From positions 1-5,604 of the forward strand of contig JACCUZ010000152.1 in NCBI GenBank assembly GCA_013698395.1: a stretch of 5,604 nt of DNA, written 5' to 3'. Position 1 is the first letter of the stretch; each line of letters begins with the position of its first letter. The translations under genes and the position numbers were made by a program. Under the pieces are notes generated by a model. The model searched no databases, had not been told where the DNA came from, and saw nothing but the letters and a program-made list of their open reading frames with translations. This stretch comes from Sporichthyaceae bacterium (GTDB taxonomy: Bacteria > Actinomycetota > Actinomycetes > JACCUZ01). Below are positions 1 to 5,104 of this stretch, one piece after another.

Positions 1-81
1 GCCGCGGAAGATCGTTCCGGAAAACCGCAGGTCAGAGGCACAATGGCGACGCGGATGGACGGCTGCGAACCCCCTCAATCC

Positions 82-127
82 GTCTTACAAGCAGGGGGTC
101 GGCGGTTCGAGTCCGTCTGCGCCCACC
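82..127 (+). other. 3' half of a tRNA, probably tRNA-Val(TAC); likely integration (att) scar
   Basis: The stretch reads as the 3' half of a tRNA. It has a seven-base anticodon loop at 84-90 with anticodon TAC at 86-88 (valine), the 3' strand of the anticodon stem at 91-95, and a five-base variable loop at 96-100. A T arm follows, with stem 101-105 pairing 113-117 (one G-T pair) around loop TTCGAGT at 106-112. The 3' acceptor strand TGCGCCC is at 118-124, then discriminator A and CC. A matching 5' acceptor strand (GGGCGCA) and a D arm are absent upstream, and the 5' anticodon stem at 79-83 pairs badly at base 81, so similarity seems to start near 82. Integrative elements that target tRNA 3' ends leave exactly such a partial copy at one end. 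The intact tRNA and any integrase would lie outside the window. The TAC identity is inferred from the loop only. Confidence 0.7.
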
Positions 128-131
128 GAAG

Positions 132-614
132 GTGTACGACGGATGCCACGATCACGCCAGTGCCGCGGCGAGTGCCCAGCCGCCGACGCAGGCGGCCATC
201 CCGACCGCGAGGTTGGCACTCGACCTGGTGCAGTCCGGCGTCCAGTCGGAGACGGCCGATGACCTGCTCGACCGCACGGCGGTCGAGAGCTACCGCCGGC
301 GGCTGACCGATCTGTCCAGCGAACGCGTTGAGGCGGAGAGCCGGCACGATGCCGCGCGGCTGCTCGCACTCGACAAGGAGCATGACGCGCTGGTAACCGA
401 GCTGCGGCGTGGCACCCGCCTCGGCGGGCGACCGCGAGCCTTCGCCAACTCGCCGGCCGAACGGGCGCGCAAGGCCGTGACGGCGCGGATCCGCGATGCG
501 GTCCGCCGGCTCGACGAGGCGCTTCCGGAACTGGGCGCACACCTCGACCGCACCCTCGTCACCGGCGTCCTGTGCCGCTACCGAGGTGACGAGGCCTGGG
601 ACGTCGATGTCTGA
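132..614 (+). pseudogene. C-terminal fragment of an actinobacterial ATPase/regulator-type protein, 5'-truncated
   Basis: The 160-residue reading frame matches, by recalled family pattern, only the C-terminal region of large actinobacterial ATPase or transcriptional-regulator type proteins that normally span several hundred residues. Recognisable parts are a segment near residues 27-37 (LALDLVQSGVQ), a YRRRL start of a long charged helix near residue 55, a D..R...L..E...L..EL pattern, LGGR.R near residue 97, ERAR..VT..IRDAVRRL, then P.LG.HLD...TG..C.YR close to the C-terminus. No N-terminal ATPase or DNA-binding part is present. The frame stays open back through the tRNA fragment to base 3. 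The only early start candidates (GTG at 132, TTG at 213, GTG at 228) lack a well-spaced ribosome binding site. I therefore read it as a remnant whose front was removed or replaced at the tRNA-linked junction. It is convergent with the hydrolase gene on the other strand, 36 bases away. A short expressed protein cannot be excluded. Confidence 0.62.
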
Positions 615-650
615 GAATGCTGGGGCTTCACCGAGGGGGAGCGGCCACGG

Positions 651-1298
651 TCAACCGCCGTACCCGCGACTGGTGTCAACCATCTCGGCCTCACCGGTGA
701 GCGAGGAGACAAAGTCACCCGCGGTCACCGGATGGGAGAACATGGGGTAGTCACTGGCGATCGCGTTGTCGTGCTCCTGCTGGGAGGTCGCTGCCACGCA
801 GTCGACGAGGGTCAGGACGTTGAAGCCCTTCTCGTACGCCGATCGCATCGTGGACTCCACGCAGCAGTTGGTGAGGAAGCCACCCAAGGCGACATTCTTG
901 ATCCCCTTGCTGCGCAGGATGAAGTCGAGATTGGTGCTCGCGAAGCAGTCCAGGCCCCGCTTGCCCTCGACGACGATGTCGCCCTCCGCCGGCTGCAGCT
1001 CGGAGACGAGCTCGGCCCCCCACGAGTCCTTGACGAAGGCCTTGCTGGACACGACACCGGCCAGGATGCCGTAGGGCGTTGCGCTGATCTCGCCATAGCC
1101 TTCGGCGAAGGTGATCGGGGCGTGGATGATCGTCGCGCCGGCCTGTCGAGCCTGCTCCACCGCCTGGACCGTGTTCGCGAGCATCCCGGTGCTCTCCATC
1201 ACCTCCGCCACGGCACCGTGCAAGGCGCCACCCTCGGTGACGAAGTCGTTCTGGAACTCGATCAGCACGACAGCGGATTCAGCTGGATCCAGGTTCAT
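651..1298 (-). CDS. Isochorismatase-family cysteine hydrolase
   Basis: This predicted 215-residue cytoplasmic enzyme belongs to the isochorismatase-like (nicotinamidase-related) alpha/beta hydrolase superfamily. The family triad is visible: Asp18 in IEFQNDF, Lys113 in EGKRGLDCF, and Cys146 in GGFLTNCCVEST, with the usual G-G-F turn before the nucleophile. Length is normal for the family (about 180-220). The start is the ATG at 1298, because an AGGAGG lies six bases upstream. A start 11 codons earlier would sit at the predicted transcription start and lacks this signal. The substrate cannot be read from sequence: family members hydrolyse isochorismate, nicotinamide, N-carbamoyl compounds, biuret and others, and no isochorismate-synthesis or pyridine-nucleotide genes are adjacent. 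The gene is divergent from the DUF6941/Nif3 operon and appears monocistronic. Confidence 0.93.
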   Translation of the reverse strand: MNLDPAESAVVLIEFQNDFVTEGGALHGAVAEVMESTGMLANTVQAVEQARQAGATIIHAPITFAEGYGEISATPYGILAGVVSSKAFVKDSWGAELVSELQPAEGDIVVEGKRGLDCFASTNLDFILRSKGIKNVALGGFLTNCCVESTMRSAYEKGFNVLTLVDCVAATSQQEHDNAIASDYPMFSHPVTAGDFVSSLTGEAEMVDTSRGYGG

Positions 1299-1304
1299 GG
1301 ACGA

Positions 1305-1310
1305 CCTCCT
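1305..1310 (-). promoter_or_regulatory. Strong ribosome binding site of the cysteine hydrolase gene
   Basis: AGGAGG on the minus strand, six bases before the ATG at 1298. It is a full anti-16S match at good spacing and decides the start in favour of the 215-residue protein over the longer frame beginning at 1331. Confidence 0.85.
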
Positions 1311-1336
1311 GTGCAAGCTCAGCCAGGACACAGGTG

Positions 1337-1365
1337 ACGCTAGGGTCGGTCAGGCCAGCGGTCAA
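1337..1365 (-). promoter_or_regulatory. Predicted sigma70-type promoter of the cysteine hydrolase gene
   Basis: On the minus strand a TTGACC -35 element (1365-1360) and a TAGCGT -10 element (1342-1337) are separated by exactly 17 bases, matching the housekeeping sigma (HrdB/SigA) pattern of actinobacteria. Transcription would start near 1330, giving a leader of about 30 bases that contains the ribosome binding site. A TGAC-N10-GTCA inverted repeat (1335-1338 and 1349-1352) overlaps the -10 region and could be an operator, but it is short. The call rests on consensus match and position only. Confidence 0.62.
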
Positions 1366-1407
1366 GCAGCCGTCGGTGTCCTCTGCCGCCCCATCGGACG
1401 GAGCGTC

Positions 1408-1815
1408 ATGCGCGTCACCATGCTGTTGGCCGACGCGGCCCAGGAGGTCAACGGCAAGCTGTACATCCTTGGCGGAGGCTGGTCGCTGACAGGTCCTGAC
1501 CTGCCGCCGATGTCGCTGGCCATCAAGCTCGACGTGCCGTGGAGCGAGGCCAACACTGCGCACCGGTTCGAGATCGTGCTGGTCGACACCGACGGCCGAC
1601 CGGTCACCACCGGTAGCGGACCGGACGTGCGGGTGGACGGCAGCTTCGAGGTGGGCCGTCCTGCCGGACTGCCGGCCGGAAGCGACATCGACTTCGCTTT
1701 CGCGGTCAACGTGCCACCGTTCCCCCTTGCTCCCGGGCGTTACGCCTGGCAGCTGGCGATCGACGGCGACACCCAGGAGGACTGGCTCCGACCGTTCCAG
1801 GTCCGGGCGCAGTGA
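1408..1815 (+). CDS. DUF6941-type small protein, first gene of the Nif3 operon
   Basis: A 135-residue protein that I recognise as a small actinobacterial family of unknown function (DUF6941, by recall). Typical parts are the N-terminal LLADAAQEVNGKLYILGGGW, a central KLDVPWSEAN, FEVGRP.GLP.G near residues 80-91, and VNVPPFPLAPGRYAW near residues 99-113. No signal peptide or membrane segment is seen. Alternating hydrophobic stretches and the closing PGRY.W.L.IDG pattern suggest a beta-sandwich-like fold, which is inference. The ATG at 1408 is chosen because GGAG lies four bases upstream and the conserved family sequence begins there; the frame is open further upstream to 1111 but only as a shadow of the hydrolase gene. 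The stop overlaps the next gene's GTG by four bases, so it should be translationally coupled to the Nif3-like gene. Function is unknown. Confidence 0.85.
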   Translation: MRVTMLLADAAQEVNGKLYILGGGWSLTGPDLPPMSLAIKLDVPWSEANTAHRFEIVLVDTDGRPVTTGSGPDVRVDGSFEVGRPAGLPAGSDIDFAFAVNVPPFPLAPGRYAWQLAIDGDTQEDWLRPFQVRAQ

Positions 1816-2954
1816 TCCTGCGCCTCGCTGAGGTCGTCGCGGTCCTCGACCAGATCTACGACCCGCGTACGGCGGAGGACTGGGATCGCGTCGGTCTGGT
1901 CACCGGCGACCTCGAGCAGCCGGTACGCCGGGTACTCCTTGCGGTGGATCCTGCGCAGGCCGTGATCGAGGAGGCGGTCGAATGGGGTGCCGACCTGCTG
2001 CTCACCCACCATCCCTTGCTGCTGCGGGGAGTGCATGGTGTCGCCACAACTGATCCGAAGGGTCGGGCCGTGACCAGGCTGGTGCGGGCCGGGGTGGCGC
2101 TACACGTGACGCACACCAACGCCGACGTCGCCGATCCCGGGGTGTCGGACGCCCTGGCGGCGGCACTGGGCGTGCTCGATCCCGGTCCGCTCGAGCCACT
2201 CAACGACGAGGCTCGGGTCAAGCTGGTGACCTTCGTCCCGGTGGGTTCGGTCGAGGCTGTGATGGACGCGCTGGCGGCCGCCGGAGCCGGGACGATCGGC
2301 GACTACGAGCGGTGCGCCTGGACGATCGACGGCGTCGGGACCTTTCGCGCGACAGAGGCGGCGCGACCCGCCGTCGGCTCGGTCGGGTCGACGGAGCACG
2401 TCCCCGAGACGCGCGTCGAAATGGTGGTCCCCGCCGGGTCCAGCGCCGCAGTGGTGGCTGCGCTCCGCTCCGCCCACCCGTACGAGGAGCCGGCGTTCGA
2501 CCTGGTGCCGCTCGCCTCGGCAGTCGGTCGTCGCGGCACCGGCCGGGTTGGCAGGTTGCCCGAGCCGATCACCCTCGAGGCGTTCGGCCAGCGGGTAGCC
2601 GACTCTTTGCCTGCCACGCCAGCGGGTGTGCGCGTGGCCGGTGACCCGTACCGGGTCGTGGAGGCGGTGGCTGTCTGCGGTGGCGCGGGGGACGGTCTCT
2701 TTGCCGCCGTACGCCGCAGCGGGGCCGACGTGTACGTGACCGCGGACCTGCGTCACCACCCCGCCTCGGAGGCGCTCGAGCACGGCAGTCCTGCCCTGGT
2801 GGACTGCGCGCACTGGGCAACCGAGTGGCCCTGGCTGCGCGACGCCGAGCGGCTGCTGCTCGGCGGGCTTGGCGGTGAGGCGGCTACGGTGGAGACGCGG
2901 GTCTCGAAGGTCGTCACCGACCCGTGGACCGCCACCGCGAGGAGCCAGAGCTGA
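1812..2954 (+). CDS. Nif3-like dinuclear metal center protein (DUF34/NIF3 family)
   Basis: This 380-residue cytoplasmic protein belongs to the NIF3/YbgI family, whose members form toroidal hexamers with a two-metal site. Family databases often label it a GTP cyclohydrolase I type 2 homolog, but its cellular role is not settled. Metal-ligand candidates are intact: His66-His67 in LLTHHPLL, Asp105 in THTNAD, and His334/Glu338 in VDCAHWATE, the same order and H-x3-E spacing as in E. coli YbgI. The protein is the long version with an extra middle domain (roughly residues 130-230, including HPYEEPAFDLVPL), common in Gram-positives; YbgI is about 247 residues. The GTG start at 1812 sits within the stop of the DUF6941 gene (GTGA). 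The end overlaps the zinc-ribbon gene. In M. tuberculosis the same neighbour order occurs (Rv2230c-Rv2229c-Rv2228c). Confidence 0.95.
   Translation: MILRLAEVVAVLDQIYDPRTAEDWDRVGLVTGDLEQPVRRVLLAVDPAQAVIEEAVEWGADLLLTHHPLLLRGVHGVATTDPKGRAVTRLVRAGVALHVTHTNADVADPGVSDALAAALGVLDPGPLEPLNDEARVKLVTFVPVGSVEAVMDALAAAGAGTIGDYERCAWTIDGVGTFRATEAARPAVGSVGSTEHVPETRVEMVVPAGSSAAVVAALRSAHPYEEPAFDLVPLASAVGRRGTGRVGRLPEPITLEAFGQRVADSLPATPAGVRVAGDPYRVVEAVAVCGGAGDGLFAAVRRSGADVYVTADLRHHPASEALEHGSPALVDCAHWATEWPWLRDAERLLLGGLGGEAATVETRVSKVVTDPWTATARSQS
2939..2944 (+). promoter_or_regulatory. Ribosome binding site supporting a CTG start for the zinc-ribbon gene
   Basis: GAGGAG lies six bases before the CTG at 2951, an ideal spacing. 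It is the only good ribosome binding site near the beginning of the zinc-ribbon gene. The alternative GTG at 2924 has no comparable signal at proper distance (nearest AAGG is at 2907-2910). Confidence 0.7.
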
Positions 2955-3694
2955 AAGCCGCCGCATCCGAACAGCAGCGCCTTCTCGATGTCCAGGCTCT
3001 TGACACGCGGTTGGACCAGCTCGTCCATCGCAAGACCACGCTGCCTGAGCACGCTGCACTCGCCGATCTCGGTGACCGGTTGGCCGCGTTGGGCGACCAG
3101 CTCGTGCGAGTGCAGACCGAGGAGAGCGACCTCGGACGTGAGCTCAGCAAGGCCGAGGGCGATGTGGACCAGGTGCGGGTGCGAGCCGATCGGGACCAGG
3201 CGCGTCTCGACGCGGGACGAGTGTCCTCGCCCAAGGAACTAGAAGGCCTTCAGCATGAGATCGCGACGCTCGGCCGGCGCCAGGGTGACCTGGAGGAGAT
3301 CGTGCTGGAGATCATGGAGCGGCTCGAGTCGGCGCAGAGCCAACACTCCGAGCTGGCGGCCCAGCAGGAGCGGTCTCGCGCCGAGCTTGCGGAGCTGACC
3401 GCCCGCAGGGACGCCATCGTCGGCGACATCGACAACGAGATCGCCCAGCTGAACCAGCAGCGCGCGACGCAAGTCGGCTCGCTCGACGCGGCCATGGTCG
3501 AGCTGTACGAGAAGATCCGTGCCCAGCAGGGCGGCATCGGCGCTGCCGAGCTGCGCGAGCGCCGCTGTGGGGGTTGCCGGCTGGAGCTGAACAACGTCGA
3601 GCTCGGCCGGCTGCGCGACGCCGATGCCGATGAGGTGCTGCGCTGCGAGGAGTGCCGACGCATTCTCGTGCGCACCGCCGAGTCGGGCATCTGA
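2951..3694 (+). CDS. Coiled-coil protein with C-terminal C4 zinc ribbon (Rv2229c-like)
   Basis: A 247-residue protein (256 if started at GTG 2924). From about residue 8 to 185 it is a long charged helical region, rich in E, R, Q and A with heptad-like leucines and almost no prolines: an antiparallel coiled-coil hairpin is expected. The C-terminus carries RCGGC (Cys206, Cys209) and RCEEC (Cys232, Cys235), forming a C4 zinc ribbon. The family is conserved next to Nif3 in actinobacteria; it has been linked to nucleic acid or protein-complex binding, but its role is not established. I place the start at CTG 2951 because a GAGGAG precedes it, it gives a 4-base CTGA overlap with the Nif3 stop like the upstream GTGA overlap, and it yields the family-like N-terminus (M)KAA. 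Standard gene finders would pick GTG 2924. The next gene follows after nine bases. Confidence 0.9.
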   Translation: MKAAASEQQRLLDVQALDTRLDQLVHRKTTLPEHAALADLGDRLAALGDQLVRVQTEESDLGRELSKAEGDVDQVRVRADRDQARLDAGRVSSPKELEGLQHEIATLGRRQGDLEEIVLEIMERLESAQSQHSELAAQQERSRAELAELTARRDAIVGDIDNEIAQLNQQRATQVGSLDAAMVELYEKIRAQQGGIGAAELRERRCGGCRLELNNVELGRLRDADADEVLRCEECRRILVRTAESGI

Positions 3695-3703
3695 GCCGCC
3701 TCG

Positions 3704-4867
3704 GTGACACGCTTCATCGTCGAGGCTGACGGCGGCTCGCGCGGCAACCCTGGTCCGGCGGCCTACGGCGCAGTCGTGCGCGACGCGCAGACAGGGCAGG
3801 TCCTGGCGGAGCGGGCCGCTCACATCGGCACCGCGACGAACAACGTCGCTGAGTACCGGGGTCTGATAGCCGGGCTGACCGCCGCCCGGGAGCTCGACCC
3901 AGACGCGACCGTCGAGGCGCGACTGGACTCCAAGCTGGTCGTCGAGCAGATGACGGGTCGATGGAAGATCAAGCATCCGGCCATGCGTCCGTTAGCGCTG
4001 CAGGCCAGGGACCTGCTGCCGGCCGAGCGCGTGACGTACGTGTGGGTGCCGCGGGCACGTAACACCCACGCCGACCGCCTCGCCAACGAGGCTCTCGATG
4101 CCGCCGCGCGGGGAGAGCAGTGGTCCGAGTCGACGAGCACCGCCGAACTTCAAGCGACCGTGGACGAGGCGGAGGTGGAGCCACCGCCCGCGACAACGCC
4201 GAACGCTCTGGTCGGGTGGGACACGGGGCTGGGAGTACCGACGACGACGCTGCTGCTTCGCCACGGTGAGACAGCGCACACGGCGGCAAAGCGGTTCAGC
4301 GGGTCGGGAGGCGCTGACCCGCCGCTGACCGCTGAGGGAGAACGCCAGGCCGCGGCCGCGGGGGAGCGCCTGACGCGACACCGCTCAGTCGGCGGAGCGC
4401 AGGACGTCACCGCCATCGTGAGCTCCCCGTTGCGCCGGGCGAGGCAGACCGCCGACTTGGTCGCGCAGGGACTTGGGGTGGCCGTCCGCGAGGTGGAGGG
4501 CTTCCGTGAGTGCGCGTTCGGGCGCTGGGAGGGCTTGACGTTCGAGGAGGTACAGCGGGGTTGGCCGGCCGAGCTCACCGCCTGGCTGGCCAACACATCC
4601 GTCGCACCGCCTGGCGGGGAGTCCTTCGAGGACGTACGTCGTCGAGTCCACGTCGCCCGTGACCAGACGGTGACCAGGTTCGCGGGACGCACTGTGCTTG
4701 TCGTCACGCATGTCACGCCGATCAAGCTGTTGGTGCGCGACGCGCTGGGCGCCCCCATGACCGCGCTGTACCGGATGGAGCTGGCCCCGGCAACTCTCAC
4801 CGAGGTGCAGTGGTTCGGCGGGGGTCAGGCGTCGTTGCGCCGTTTCAACGACGCCGCTCATCTTTAG
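3704..4867 (+). CDS. Bifunctional RNase H / histidine phosphatase (CobC-like), Rv2228c type
   Basis: A 387-residue fusion. Residues 1-130 form a type I RNase H domain that cleaves RNA in RNA-DNA hybrids, with catalytic acids Asp9 (EADGGSRGNPG), Glu50 (NNVAEYRGL), Asp75 (RLDSKLVVEQ) and Asp123 (NTHADRLANEA). A linker rich in A, E, P and T (about 133-176) leads to a histidine phosphatase domain: LLLRHGET with phospho-acceptor His186, SSPLRRARQT with Arg243, REC.FG.WEG with Glu268, and VVTHVTPIK with His335. The M. tuberculosis homolog Rv2228c (364 residues) is known to combine RNase H with acid and alpha-ribazole phosphatase activity, the latter a late cobalamin step. All key residues are present, so both activities are expected. 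The GTG at 3704 matches the family N-terminus but has only a weak ribosome binding site; nine bases separate it from the previous stop, suggesting coupled translation. Confidence 0.95.
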   Translation: MTRFIVEADGGSRGNPGPAAYGAVVRDAQTGQVLAERAAHIGTATNNVAEYRGLIAGLTAARELDPDATVEARLDSKLVVEQMTGRWKIKHPAMRPLALQARDLLPAERVTYVWVPRARNTHADRLANEALDAAARGEQWSESTSTAELQATVDEAEVEPPPATTPNALVGWDTGLGVPTTTLLLRHGETAHTAAKRFSGSGGADPPLTAEGERQAAAAGERLTRHRSVGGAQDVTAIVSSPLRRARQTADLVAQGLGVAVREVEGFRECAFGRWEGLTFEEVQRGWPAELTAWLANTSVAPPGGESFEDVRRRVHVARDQTVTRFAGRTVLVVTHVTPIKLLVRDALGAPMTALYRMELAPATLTEVQWFGGGQASLRRFNDAAHL

Positions 4868-4900
4868 CGAGTAGCGCCCGCCGCGTGAGGCTGGTCGCGC

Positions 4901-5035
4901 CTGCCGCTGTCCGCCGCCTGTCGCTGGCTGCTGCCGCGCCCGATCCGGCCGACCGCCCGGCCGCTCGCCGTCTAGCCGCGCTCACCGCTGTCTGCCGCTG
5001 GCCGCCGTGTTTACCTCCGCCTGCCGCTGGCCCCC
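4901..5035 (+). repeat. C-rich imperfect repeats (CTGCCGCTG-type) in the intergenic stretch
   Basis: The gap between the RNase H/CobC gene and the DUF222 gene contains three copies of a 15-base unit: CTGCCGCTGTCCGCC at 4901-4915, CTGCCGCTGGCCGCC at 4992-5006 and CTGCCGCTGGCCCCC at 5021-5035. They share the nine-base core exactly and differ at one or two later positions. Looser versions (for example TGTCGCTGGCTGCTGCC from 4919) fill the space between. The plus strand is markedly C-rich here. The frames read through it look like shadow translation, with no recognisable domain. The function, if any, is unknown. Confidence 0.55.
4946..4963 (+). terminator. Possible GC hairpin terminator after the Nif3 operon
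   Basis: CGGCCG (4946-4951) pairs perfectly with CGGCCG (4958-4963) around a six-base loop, 79 bases after the stop of the RNase H/CobC gene. There is no T tract, so it does not meet the classical terminator definition. Actinobacterial terminators often lack one, but chance hairpins are common in DNA this GC-rich. Confidence 0.28.
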
Positions 5036-5042
5036 GCGCTCG

Positions 5043-5070
5043 CCGCCAGCCGCGCTTGCCGCGCTGGCGG
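5043..5070 (+). repeat. Inverted repeat (8-bp stem) just before the DUF222 gene
   Basis: CCGCCAGC (5043-5050) is the exact reverse complement of GCTGGCGG (5063-5070). The 12-base spacer can add three more pairs after a bulged C at 5051. The hairpin ends 34 bases before the ATG at 5105 and marks the point where the plus strand changes from C-rich to G-rich. It could be a terminator without T tract, a leader structure, or an element edge. None of these is shown by the sequence alone. Confidence 0.45.
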
Positions 5071-5104
5071 GGTTGTGTCCGGGGTGGCGTCTAGCGTTTC
5101 TCGT

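Noticed and set aside
53..127. A complete tRNA gene ending at 127
   Set aside because: No 5' acceptor strand complementary to TGCGCCC, no D arm, and a mismatch in the anticodon stem; only the 3' half is convincing.
75..542. Minus-strand frames of about 150 residues containing TDSNRRPPAC or ADGLEPPTPCL
   Set aside because: These peptide endings are the well-known artefact of translating tRNA antisense; the rest is a shadow of the plus-strand fragment.
615..650. Terminator between the convergent regulator fragment and hydrolase gene
   Set aside because: No stable hairpin with a T tract can be drawn in the 36 bases.
732..1337. Plus-strand frame of 201 residues opposite the cysteine hydrolase
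   Set aside because: Antisense shadow of a gene with intact catalytic residues, promoter and ribosome binding site; no domain of its own.
1318..1346. Plus-strand promoter for the Nif3 operon using TAGGGT as -10
   Set aside because: No acceptable -35 hexamer at 16-18 bases; kept only as a note in the divergent-region finding.
2100..3059. Minus-strand frame of 319 residues opposite the Nif3-like gene
   Set aside because: Arg/Gly/His-rich antisense translation typical of GC-rich DNA, with no recognisable family; the plus-strand gene keeps its metal ligands.
3239..3976. Minus-strand frame of 245 residues across the zinc-ribbon/RNase H junction
   Set aside because: Spans two well-supported genes and has no conserved motif.
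4901..5035. CRISPR array
   Set aside because: Only three short imperfect units with irregular spacing (91 and 29 bases between starts) and no uniform spacers.
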